Source of the DNA: Chiridota heheva
Taxonomy: Eukaryota > Echinodermata > Holothuroidea > Apodida > Chiridotidae
Direction: 5' to 3'
Assembly: GCA_020152595.1 (NCBI GenBank)
Contig: JAIGNY010001494.1
Span: 337,001 to 401,000 of the forward strand
DNA: 64,000 bases
Position 1 is the stretch's first letter. Each line of letters begins with the position of its first letter. The notes below the pieces were generated by a model. The model made no database searches, was not told where the DNA came from, and was given only the letters and a program-made list of their open reading frames with translations. Positions 1 to 11,500 of the stretch are shown in pieces. The position numbers were made by a program, and so were the translations under genes.

Positions 1-239
1 AAAGTATGTGGAAGGAGAAGGGAGGCGGTGGGGGACAAGTTCCACTTGCTCCCCCAAATCCTGCCTACAGGAAGCTAGGAGGAACGTTTTTTGTCAAAAA
101 TGGACAAAAGTGCCCATTTTTGAAAATGAAAAGTGTCTCTTAATTAATGTCAAACAAGTGCCCTCATTTCACTTTCTTCCCCTGTGCCCAGAGCTCATTC
201 CGACACCCCTGTATATAGGGTTTGTCGGACATTCTTGCA

Positions 240-1575
240 GCAATGGATAAAGGTAGACTCGTTGCCCTTGTCCTTCTTGATTTGGCGCTGCCTTTGACAC
301 TGTGGATCATTGCCTGTTAATCAATCATCTTCAAAATATTGGTTTTAATGGACCATATTACAATGGTTCATGTCCTTTCTAACTAATAGATCACAATGTG
401 TACAAATTAATGATACAATTTCTTCACCATCTAAGCTTTCATATGGTGTGCCGCAGGGGAGTGTACTTGGTCCGATTTTGTTTTCCATTTATACTAGTTC
501 TATTGGTAAAATTATATGTAAATATGATTTTCATTACCACTTGTATGTGTATGCCGATGACACACAATTATATATTTCGTTTAATCCCAATCAAGCTGAA
601 GCAAATTTTGCACTGCATAAACTTGAATCATGTATCGTTGAAATACGCAAGTGGGTGTCCTCCAACTTTTTAAAGTCAAATGATAATAAAACTGAATTTA
701 TTGTTCTTGGTTCCAAACGTCAGCGTAACAAAATCAACCTCCCTTTTCTTCAAATTGGTAATGCTCAAGTATGTGTAGCCTTTAAAGTTCGTAACCTTGG
801 CTCCATTTTTGATGCTGATATGTCAATGGCTGACCATATCTCTGAAATTTCTAAATCTTTATTATTTCATTTACGTAGCATAGGACTAATCAGAAAATAT
901 TTAACATTGCCTGCCACTGAACAAGTAGTTCATGCTTTTGTCTCTTCCCGCCTTGATATAGGTAACTCTTTTTTATAAGGTCTCCCTGCCAATCAAATCA
1001 AACGTCTCTCCCGCTTACAAAATATTGCTGTCAGGAATGTTACCCCAAGTAAACCAAATGAACATATTACTCCCATTTTAAGGAATTTACACTGGCTACC
1101 AATTCATCATAGAATTCTTTTTAAAATACTTGTTTTTGTGTATAAGTCTACTCAAGCATTGTCTCCCACATATATTTCTGATCTTTTAATCCCATATATA
1201 AGTCTCCCCGCCAGTTCATGCATTCTAATTTCGAACTTCAATTAGCTATTCCACGTACTTTTAGAACATGGGGTAAACGTTCATTTTCTTCTGCTGCCCC
1301 TTTTTTATGGAACAGACTTCCAGACAACATCAAACTTTAATAGTCCTTCTCTCAATTCTTTTAAATCATCAATAGAGACATTCCTCATGTATTCTGATTC
1401 TCTTGATTTTAAGCTTATATTTGTTCGTGTATGTATTTGTTCATGTATGTATGTATTTTGCAGTATTCTTAACTATTATTTCTTTTTTGTTCACATTGTT
1501 TTGCATTAATTGTTTGTGTCGCTGCGCCATGAGCATCACTTTTGAAACAAGTATTCATTATTATTATTTTCGGCC
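240..1575 (+). pseudogene. Decayed CR1/L2-like LINE, reverse transcriptase to 3' end
   Basis: This is a 5'-truncated non-LTR retrotransposon. The frame at 370-978 carries the RT motif GVPQGSVLGP followed by YADD (catalytic aspartates) and the thumb-region pattern RSIGLIRKYLTLPA. Upstream, 250-370 encodes a broken version of the preceding RT block (LVLLDL...FDTVDH) that needs frame changes near 285 and 365. Downstream, after a stop at 976-978, the frame continues with LRNLHWLPIHHRI and, after further shifts, FLWNRLPDNIKL near 1305-1340; these are the usual C-terminal blocks of CR1/L2-type elements. The 3' end near 1555-1575 has a short ATT-rich tail. Stops and frameshifts mean it is inactive. 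The family is assigned from motif patterns only; the exact clade is uncertain. Confidence 0.85.
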
Positions 1576-2499
1576 CATCAGCCCATGTGCTATTAGGCCT
1601 ATATACTACTCAAAAGTACAATATCATTAAGATATCTTGATGAAAAATGGGAAAATATATGTTTGCATTTACTGCAAACTTAAGGGAATATAACAAAATT
1701 GCAAGGAGGCATCGTCAGTTCTTGCTCTGACAGTTTAATGGTATCCCAAAAGTGGAAAAGGATCTCCTAAACCAGATGTAATGTGCCAATTGTTGGGCTT
1801 GTCATCTGGAAATTAATTTTGCTGTATTTTAGCTTCTGTTAACATGTCCCAAATTATTTTAACATCAATGAAATAAATACAATTCGATTATGAAGCTTGA
1901 TGACCTCTGTCACTACACACAGTTTGATGTATATATGTGTACATTTTATACAAAGCTCCAACTGCCTTGAGGGTGGGAAGAGGGGGGGGGGGGTGCATGG
2001 GGGGTATGAGCTCATGATACTCATCTAAACATTTGGTCAAATGAGACAAATTTACCTAAAAAGTGTACTTTCCGTGCCTGCACGAATGACAGATATTCTC
2101 CAATCATTCTCTTGGGTCCTAGTAAGTACATCTAACCTAACAAATTTTTGCAGAAGTTGTTTAATGTAATATTAATAATGGCTTGTTATTATAGCCCTAT
2201 GCTTCCTTGTGCCCATTGATGACCAGAAGCTAGTTTGCCTTTGTGCATATCCATATATGAAAAAAGAGATTATCTTTGTGGCCTTATTTAAAAAAAAAAA
2301 AATAGTACAAGTTGTTGCTGGTCCATATTTTTACAAATTCCTTTGTTAACTCCCTGAAAAAGAAGCACATATCCTCCAATATAATGTCCTTAATTTTTAG
2401 CTTGACTATTTATAGAATAGTAGAGCTATTCTACTACCCCCAGCATCGGCGTTGATGTCGGTGTCGGCGTCTGTGTCCGATAAAGTTTTGGTTAAAGTC
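1576..2499. other. Non-coding stretch with dispersed repeat
   Basis: No exon is recognised. It includes a G run near 1983-1993 and an A run near 2290. A hairpin-like segment (AGAATAG and CTATTCT around 2414-2432) is followed by a stretch rich in GTCGGTGTC-type triplets (2440-2480). I infer it is the front part of a dispersed repeat that leads into the 278-bp units. Confidence 0.4.
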
Positions 2500-3350
2500 T
2501 TCATAACTTAAGTTATGAATAGTGTACATTCATGTGACTTGGCATATGGGTAGAGGACATGAGTACTGATCAAAGGAGCATGATTGGGGGCTGTGTGTGC
2601 ATACTAATTAGCTTATTTGCATATCAATGAAAATATTTGTATCTATGATATCCTTTAGATTAAAGTGGGAGTGTAGATTGTATTTGTACAAATGATCATA
2701 TATGTGAAGACCATTGTCTACACTTAATGGTGAGGTGTAATGTGCATATTAATAAGGTTATTTGCATAATAATAGACTTGCATAAAATGTTTAATCTTGG
2801 GTAATAACTTGGTACTTGTTACAGGGGTAGAGGACATGGGTACTCTTCAAATGAGCATTATTTGGGGTTGTGTGTGTATACTAATTAGCTTATTTGCATA
2901 ACAATGAAAATATTTGTATCTATGCTATCTCTGAAATTAAAGTGGGAGTGGGGATTTTGTTTGACACAAATGATCATATATGTGAAGAGCATTGTATACA
3001 CTCAATGGTGAGGTGTAGTGTGCATATTAAGTAGATTATTTGCCTAACAATAGACTTGCATACAAAATATTTAACCTGAGATAATAACTTACTATTTGCT
3101 TCAGTGGTAGAAGGCATTGGTACTGTTCAGATGAGCATGATTGGGGGATTGTGTGTGCATAATAATTAGCCTATTTGCATAGCAATGAAAATATTTGTAT
3201 ATGTGGTATCTCTTAAATTAATGTGGGTATGATGATTTTGCTTAAACAAATGATCAAGAGCATTGTTCACACATAATGTAAAGTATAGTATAGTGTGCAT
3301 TTGCTGCAATATGTTTGACCTGAGATCAAAAATATTTGGCTTATGACTTA
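2500..3350. repeat. Tandem repeat, about 278 bp, three diverged units
   Basis: Three copies of a unit containing GTAGAGGACATGAGTACT, then a segment like CTAATTAGCTTATTTGCAT, then ATGAAAATATTTGTAT. The landmark GTAGA..GCAT..GTACT falls near 2549, 2827 and 3107, giving spacings of about 278 and 280. The units differ by many substitutions, so the duplication is old. The unit is AT-rich and non-coding. Confidence 0.8.
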
Positions 3351-3579
3351 CTAACTTCACATTTCTAGTTTTGTTATGATATTGACATTCCTGGCATGAA
3401 TATCAGTCAAAGTGTTTATCTATCTTGCCATGAATAAACAAGCAAATAAAAGTTTCCTGACTTTTAAAGAATGTTAAACTAGGGCTTTGGGAAATATAAA
3501 CAATAAGCAGAATGTGGGGTAGAAGATGACATGATGATAAAGTAGCTGAAAGAATTAGGATGAGGGATTTCATGTGGGA

Positions 3580-3805
3580 CAAGGTGGAATTGTATGTAGG
3601 GCAGGGTGCGGTGGGATGTTGGTCAGGATGTCTTGGCATGTAAGACAGGGTGGATTGGCATGTAGAACAAGGTGGGTTGGCATGTGGAACAGGATGGGTT
3701 GGCATGTGGGACAGGGTTGGTTGGCATGTAGAACAGGGTGGATTGGCATGTGGAACAGGGTGGGTCGACATGTGAGACAGGGCGGAATGGCATGTGGTGG
3801 GATGT
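3580..3805. repeat. 22-bp minisatellite, about ten units
   Basis: The unit resembles GGCATGTGGAACAGGGTGGGTT. Because 22 is not a multiple of three, each frame cycles through the unit, so the open frames here on both strands are repeat translations and not genes. Confidence 0.85.
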
Positions 3806-4477
3806 CATGTGGATTTCAGTTGTGATGGCATGTGGTCATGCAAGTGGTGGAATGACATACAGTATCTGGTTTTCAGGTGTGATTGCATAGAGTATAGATG
3901 TGGGATGACATTTGAGACAGGTCGGGATGGAATGTGGGACGGACAGTCTGTAATACGCATTAGTAGCAGTGAGGGAATTTGTATCATTTCCAGTCTCTAG
4001 TTTGTCATACGTTAAGCAATATTGTTTTGCATAGTTTTACTTTAATGTTATTGTACATTTTTCATGCTGCTTGACTTTGCTTGAGATACATATTTTCTTA
4101 AATTGAAAGTTGTACATGTATTACAATCCAGGATGTATTTCTGGGAATGTGTAGGGGCCGGGGGAGGGTACAGGTTGGAAAGGGGGTTGAATGGCATTCT
4201 TTCATTGACAGGAGCAAGTCAGGGCCTCTCCTTTCTTTGTTATTCAATTGATAGAACTAAAAAAGGTGTTGTAGTTATTAAGACTGCTAGGTTTTACATT
4301 TTCTGAGTTACTTGGGCTTTTTTGGTCTTAAAATATCTGGGACAACTCAAAGATATTTTGAAGCTTGTATAGTGCAAATGAAAATGTAAGTTCATCTTTA
4401 AAAGCTCAAGTAATTTGAAAATCTACCCCTGCTACCCTATTTCTGTATATACTTCCCTAGGAAGTATTTTAAGTATT
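3806..4477. other. No recognised feature
   Basis: After a decaying edge of the 22-bp array (3806-3950, with further GGCATGTGG-like words) I see only AT-rich non-coding sequence. No splice-flanked coding segment matching the missing first exon of the OTUD6B-like gene was found. Confidence 0.4.
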
Positions 4478-4758
4478 TGAACCCATTTGACCCATTTGGT
4501 GATTGTTTTCTGAATCTTTTTAGCCTATATGACCCATTTGGTGATTAATTTCTGAATCTTTTCACCCTATTTGACCCATTTGGTGATTGTTTTATCAATA
4601 TTTTCAGTCTATTTGACCCATCTGGTGATTGTTTTCAAAATCTTTTCAGCCTATTTGACCCATTAGGTGATTGTTTTCAGAATCTTTCCACCCTATTTTG
4701 AACCATTTGGTGATTGTTTTCCTAATTTGTTCACCCTATTTGACCCATTTAGTGACCC
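4478..4758. repeat. 43-bp tandem repeat, about six units
   Basis: The repeated core is TTTGACCCATTTGGTGATTG followed by TTTTCTGAATCTTTTCACCCTA. The first and last units are truncated. The units differ by point changes. Confidence 0.85.
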
Positions 4759-4783
4759 ATAGTACCAGTACCAATACCAGTGC

Positions 4784-5311
4784 CACTAATTCACCATAGT
4801 GATGTTATACATCCATGTAAACCACCAGTGCCACTAATTCACCATAGTGATGTTATATACATCCATGGAAACCACCAGTGCCACTATTTCACCATAGTGA
4901 TGTTATACATCTATTGAAACCACTAGAGCCACTATTCACCATAGTGATGTTATACATCCATTGAAATCTAAAGTGCCACTAATTCACCATGGTGATGTTA
5001 TACATCCATGGAAACCACCAGTGCCACTATTCACCATAGTGATGTTAAACATCCATGGAAACCTTAAGTGCCACTAATTCACCATAGTGATATTATACAT
5101 CCATTGAAAAAACCAGTGCCACTAATTCACCATAGTGATGTTATACATCCATTGAAACCACCAGTGCCACTAATTCACCATAGTGATGTTATACATCCAT
5201 TGAAATCTAAAGTGCCACTATTCACCATAGTGATGTTATACATCCATTGAAAAAACCAGTGCCACTAATTCACCATAGTGATGTTATACATCCATGGAAA
5301 CCTAAAGAGAG
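4784..5311. repeat. 48-bp minisatellite, about eleven units
   Basis: Each unit contains GCCACTAATTCACCATAGTG and GATGTTATACATCCAT. Several units lack a base pair or two (TATTCACC for TAATTCACC). The array ends only about 80 bases before the first recognised exon of the OTUD6B-like gene, so it sits just upstream of that exon's branch point and pyrimidine tract. Confidence 0.9.
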
Positions 5312-5391
5312 AGTTCTGGCTGCATGTGGCAGAAACCAAAGATCGGTTGAATTACTGGATACAGTATCTTGTTTTTTCATTATTTTTGTAG

Positions 5392-5552
5392 ATAAGATTC
5401 AAAGCATCAAGAAATCTGTTCCAAAAGGAGACAAGAAAAGAAAGAAAGAATCCACAGAGGAGATTGCGCGTTTGGAGGTGGAGCTTGATCAACGACATGA
5501 GGAGGAGCTTAAACAGCTTGTGGATCCCCTGAACCATGCAGACGACAAAGAG
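5392..5552 (+). CDS. OTUD6B: OTUD6B-like exon (N-terminal charged region)
   Basis: The acceptor is TTATTTTTGTAG, ending at 5391, behind a good pyrimidine tract. The donor is GAG|GTGTGT at 5553. The exon is 161 bases and begins with the last two bases of a split codon, then reads KIQSIKKSVPKGDKKRKKE and a Glu/Lys-rich stretch ending DDKE. The pattern VPKGDKKRKK matches the conserved early block of OTUD6 proteins. The ATG-led frame that begins at 5247 in the preceding repeat reads through the acceptor and is not the true start. Confidence 0.9.
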
Positions 5553-8500
5553 GTGTGTAATGCTGTTGATTGGATTTCATGTTCAAAAAGATGATCAGGA
5601 TTAATTGTGCAACAAAACACAAAAGAAAATCAGTATGAGATCGATATTAAACAAAATTATGAAGCATGATCTATGTGTAGGTGCAAATCCTTGTCGTCAG
5701 CCACCAGGGTAGACAATCCTTCTTAGATGCATGGACCAAAATAAAAAAATTAACATCCGCCCAGGTGGACTTTTTACGCTCGTTGATGTGGCTGCAAAGT
5801 TTTATTTTATTTTTGTTTGAATTTTTTTCATATAAATACAAATAGATTGTTCAACAGTGTGTCCTCTCTGCTTTTATCATCTGCAACTTACAAATTCTGA
5901 GAAAATGAAACAGGAATATTCGTTTATTACAATTGTTTTCACTATTCAAGCTCGCTTTCTTATCCCACTTTCATCCCTTAAGGTACAGAATCTTACAAAC
6001 TGCGTGATTCATCATTAGTGTCAAACGTGTAGGCTACATAAACAGTGCAATGCAATTCATATCTCATGAGTACAAAGGTTTTTCAACTTGCGAAGAAGTT
6101 ACATAATTATTTTTAGATAAGGAAATATCCAGTATTAAGCTGGTCTCACACCGTAAAACATATTACAATGCACATGCAAATGTGCCCAAGTCCCGAGCGA
6201 GATCTGCTGACCCTTCACAAAACATTTGACCTACATATCATTACCCAACTTTTTTGTATAATGTGTCCAGGGATATGTTACTTCAAATCAAGCTAGACTT
6301 GGATGAATTTATTTAAAGATTTCAGTGGGAAATATTTTTGAAATTCCCTTTACTCAATTTCAGTCTGTAGAAATGTTTCCCCAAAAACAAAAACAATGAA
6401 AATAATTGGAAAAAACCGACAACCCAATCAATTTGCAACTGAGGCCCAATGTTAAGCTATTGCCACACTTTTTCAATAGAAAAGCAAGCCTAACGAGTAG
6501 GTAAAAGTTTCTTTAGATTCGGAACTTTAATGGGTAAAAGAATACCTTGACAACTAAAGCAAAAAATACCAAGGTCCATTTCTAAACCCAAGTGGTCATC
6601 TTAACAAAGGACCATCAATAAACATGTTCACAAGATTAGAAGTGATTATTTTAAAGACATAGCCTCTTCTTCGTCTTTCTGAGGCTTGAAATCCATCAGG
6701 AATCCAACTAATATACTTGACGGTGAAGGCATATCTGCAGATTTTGGTTCAAATTGAGTGACCACTTTGGGCGCTTTAATAATGCAGTAAATAAAGACAT
6801 TACTCTTCATTTACCTGATAAGACTATTGATATGATTCCTAAAAAAGTACATGACGAAGTCAGGAAGCAATTTGGATGTGTAAAGTATGGGATTGCTTCA
6901 GGGGTTGATAATAAGTATTCAAGCACTGTACAAATGAGTTAGCTGATATCTTTACTGTAATACAGTATAAACTGTAACAAGAGTTTCAACCAAAGTACCA
7001 ATCCATCAGTCTGGAAGCATGCCAAAACTTCACCTGTGCCCAAAATAGGTAAACCTGCTTCAGTGAATGATTATAAACCTATTGATAATTCAAGTATCTG
7101 GTTTAATTGCATGCAGAAATATTGCTTCTGTACCATATATCATGCAGTCTATAATTACTTGGGGTGATCAAAACCAATTTGTATACAACAAAGGCATTTC
7201 TTGTCTTGATGCCATACTTATTCTTGTCCATGGTATAGTTTCAGGGCTAAAGAAGAGAGATACTGTACAACCGTTTCCAAAGTCTTGTTTCTTGATTTCT
7301 CAAGCTCCTTTAAGACAGTTTTGCCAAATCGTCTAATCAGTGACTTAACCAATTGCATTGATGAAAAGTGGCTTATTTACTGGCTGGCAGACTTCCTACA
7401 AGGATGGTCTAGACAAGTAAAACTACAAAAAGGTACTCTGATAAATCAGAAATCAAAATTGGTGTTCCACAGGGAGGTCCACTTTTAGCATTATTATTTA
7501 CCATATATATACTGATGGAATTCGTTCAGACTCAAATTGTGCTGTTGTCAAATATGCTGATCATACCACCATTTCGTGCAATATCTCTAAGCAGACCCAT
7601 TGCAAAAATCAAAGTGATTATCAACATTTTGTCAATAGAGTTGTGGATACGTGCGGAGAGAAAAATCTGCTTTTTAGCCCAAGAAAAACAAAGGAAATGG
7701 TTTTTGAAAATATAAAAACATAAAACATAAAGTGTTGATTGAAACAAAGAATGAGAGAATGCTTATTTGTGGTGATTGTGTCGAACGTACGTCCTGTACA
7801 ACCTATCTGGGAGTTTGCATCGATAACAAGTTATCGTTTTTTAACCATATTTTGAAGATGGTGTTCAAAGTGTACTATATTGTCTCTACATTAACCTATA
7901 TCGTTTCTTATTTCCCTCCTAAAACATCGTTACAACATCGTTACGTGCATTGAGAGCAACGTGAATTCTGTATCTTCTTTAAACCTTTTCATTTACATTT
8001 TATTTCCGCTTTTCACCTTAAATTTTGTTTCATTCTTTTTTTTTCGGGATTTTTTTTCTGTGGATGGGCGTCTGCTTTCGGTAAGACCGTTTCTTTTGTT
8101 TTTTCCCTCCTGCTTTGTCCAGATTTTCACACCCTTATCGTTACTATACAGTGGTCCTCCTATAGTAGTTCCACGTTTTTTTTTCTCGTTGCCTCGGTTC
8201 TCTTGGCCCTTGGTTTTTTTTCAATATGATGAAACGCTTGTGCATTGACCTTGACCCTCCCTCCCCTCCCCGTGACGCACCTGCTACCTCCACTGACCAT
8301 TCTTCAGCCCCATTCCCAAAAATCTTAATCATACATGCCACCAACAAACAAGAAAGCTTTAAAAAAGTTTCCCCCTTCCTCATACACAAAGCGCTCTACG
8401 GCCTTGTCACCTCCCCAAGGTCTCTACCCTCAGGTCCGGCAATCTCCTGGTGTACTGCGCCAGGGACACTCAAGCTACCACCCTTTTCTCCACCAAAACC

Positions 8501-11500
8501 CTAACAAACACTGGTATCGACATTACAGTCACCCCCCACTGTTCCCTGAACTCCAGCAAAGGCGTCATAAGAACCAGAGACCTAGCTTACTTGACCGATG
8601 ATGACCTCGTAGAGGAACTGGCTAGCCAACATGTCACTGAAGCCCGTCGTCTCGTTCTTAAGAGAGACAGAGCTGAAACATCCCATTTTCCTTACTTTCG
8701 CCACACCAACTCTCCCATCCCACATCATTGCCGGCCACCTAAGAATCCCAGTCGCCTCATACATTCCCAACCCTCTACGTTGTCATAATTTCCAGAGGTA
8801 TGGCCATGGGAAAAATTCCTGCTGCAACCAAGCGCGCTGTGGTAACTGCGGAGCCCTAGACCATGACAACACCTCTTGCACCAACACCCCACTCTGCGCA
8901 AATTGCGACGGTAATCACCCAGCCAACCATCCCTCCTTCTCGAAAGACTGCCCCACCTGGCTTCAGGAAAAACAAATAACTAAACTTAAAACCCTTAATC
9001 CCAACATAACTTACCCAGAGGCCAGCCTGAGGAAGCGGTTCCTCGCTTCCCTCTACACCGAGCCTTCCTACTCGAGCGCAGTCTCCTCTAACACCAATAC
9101 CGCCCCCTTAACACAGCTAACACAACTAAAACTGACTCACATGCCCAAACCGACTTCACCTGGCTCTTCTTATACCTAGTCCTAAGCCCATCACTATTGC
9201 CAACAACCCAACCACACCCAATACCCAAACCACCTCCACCACCACTTTTTTTCTCAACCTCCCTTCCTTCTCTAAAGCCCCCGCCATCCCCTACACCAAC
9301 ACTTCTAATACCATCATACATCAAACTAAAACCAACCAGGCTAACAATCAACAGAGCAACCAACAAACAACCAACCAACAAACAACCAATCACCAAACAA
9401 CAAATAGCCCACCACCCAAACCCACATGTATGACACTGAAGAGAATAATTGTTCGATTACCGAACACACCAATCATACTTCTCGTCCAACTTTCAAAAAC
9501 AATTTCTCCCAAAGAAAAAGATCCAAAGAAAAAACAAGCCAACCCAAACCCAACAGATCTTCCTCCAGATAACCCCCTGCCACCTTATGGCATGCACCAC
9601 AAACAATTACAATAACACCCACAACATTATTCAATGGAACATCAGAAGCCTTAAGGCCAATTCGGAAGAAGTCAACCTACTGGCCACCACCTTCAACCCA
9701 GTCATCTTCTGACTACAAGAAACCTTAAAAACCACTGACCATTACTCTCTCAATAACTTCACTTGCTACCATAAACTTCAAGTGGACACTAACAAGGCCT
9801 GTGGGGGCGTCTCCATTCTTGTAAGACACGATATTGCACACAGCCCAGTTCATGTGAACACTGACCTTCAGGCCATCTGTATATCTATCTCCCTCCTCAA
9901 AACTATCACTCTTTGCAATATCTATCTCCCCCCCCCTCCCCCAACGCCAACATTTAACCAACCAGCCTTAACAACCTCATCTCTCAGCCTCCCACCCCCT
10001 TCATCTTTCTTGGTGACTTTAACGCCCACAATCCCCTGTGGGGCTCCAATACCATCACCCCCAGAGGCAAGCTCATTGAAAACACTCTTCGACAGCACAG
10101 CCTGTCCTTGCTCAACACTAACTCCCCAAGCTACCCTCATCCTGCTACAGGCTCCCTCACCTGTATTGACCTGTCTATCTGTTCCCCTAACCTCCTCCTT
10201 GATTTTTCCTGGAAGGTGTGGTAGTGACCATTACCCTCTTCTTTTTCACTCCAACCTTCAAACCCCCACTGACCACACCCCCAATTGGAAGCGCGAGAAA
10301 GCCAACTGGCTCCTTTTTGAAACCCTCTGCGACACACACCTCTCCCCCCCCCCTTCTCCTCGAGGATAATGATCCCATGTCAGTTTTCAGTAACATTCTT
10401 ATTAACATTGCCACCTGCTCCATTCCCCAAACCTCCAAATCCCCTAATCACCCTAAACCCCTAATCATCCCCCAAACCCCTGGTTCACTGATGACTGCAA
10501 AACCGCAATCAAGAACAGGAAAAGGGCCCTCAGGAACTTCAAAACTAATGCAACCACCCACAACCTCAACCTCTTTCGCATCAACCGAGCAAAAGCCAGG
10601 CGCACTATCAAGGACAGTAAAACCAACACTTGGAACAACTTCATCTCTTCTCTCACCACTAACACCCCTACTAAGAAGATTTGGAGAATGGTTAATAGCT
10701 TCCACGGCAGGGTGAGCAAGTCTCCCATCTCCCATCTCTCTTGAAATAATAACCTTCTCACCACAAAAAAGGACATCGTTAACCACCTTGCTGCCTATTT
10801 CAGCAACATCTCGTCCTCAACCAACTACCCCAATGCTTTCAAAGCCAAAAAAGCTTACGATGAAAGCCAGAGTATCACCTTTTCTTCCAACAACACCAAG
10901 AGCTACAACACCCCTCTCACCCTATCTGAATCAAATCAAGCCATCCATGATGCTGGCTGCACCTCTTATGGCCCAGATAACATTCTCTACCAATTCCTGA
11001 AACCCCTCTCCAACAAGGCCACCACTACCCTACTCACAATCCTCAACCACATCTGGTCCTCACATGCCTTTCCCCCTATCTGGAAGACATTTATCATCAA
11101 CCCCGTCGCCAAACCGAGAAAGGACAGTACCGACCCCTCCAGCTACCGCCCCATCGCCCTCACCTGCTGTTTCTGTAAAATTATGGAAAGGATCATTAAC
11201 CAGAGACTAAACTGGTTTCTTGAGACCAATAGAATCCTCTCACCTCACCAAAGCAGCTTCCGGAAATGTTGCAATACCCTGGACCAGTTAATTACTCTCC
11301 ACACCGCTATCCGGAAATCCTTTGCAAAAAAGGAACACCTCATTGCCATCTTTTTCGACCTCGAGAAAGCTTTTGACACTATTCAGAAATACGGCATTAT
11401 CCGCAAACTTTACTATCAGCCTCAGAGGCCACCTTCCCACCTTTATTCATAACTTCCTCTCACCCAGGCAGTTTCAAGTCCGTATTGGCCACACCATCTC

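Noticed and set aside
5247-5594. ATG-led 115-codon frame as the true start of the OTUD6B-like protein
   Set aside because: Its first part is 48-bp repeat translation, and the conserved protein begins exactly after a strong acceptor at 5391. The downstream part runs through a GT donor at 5553.
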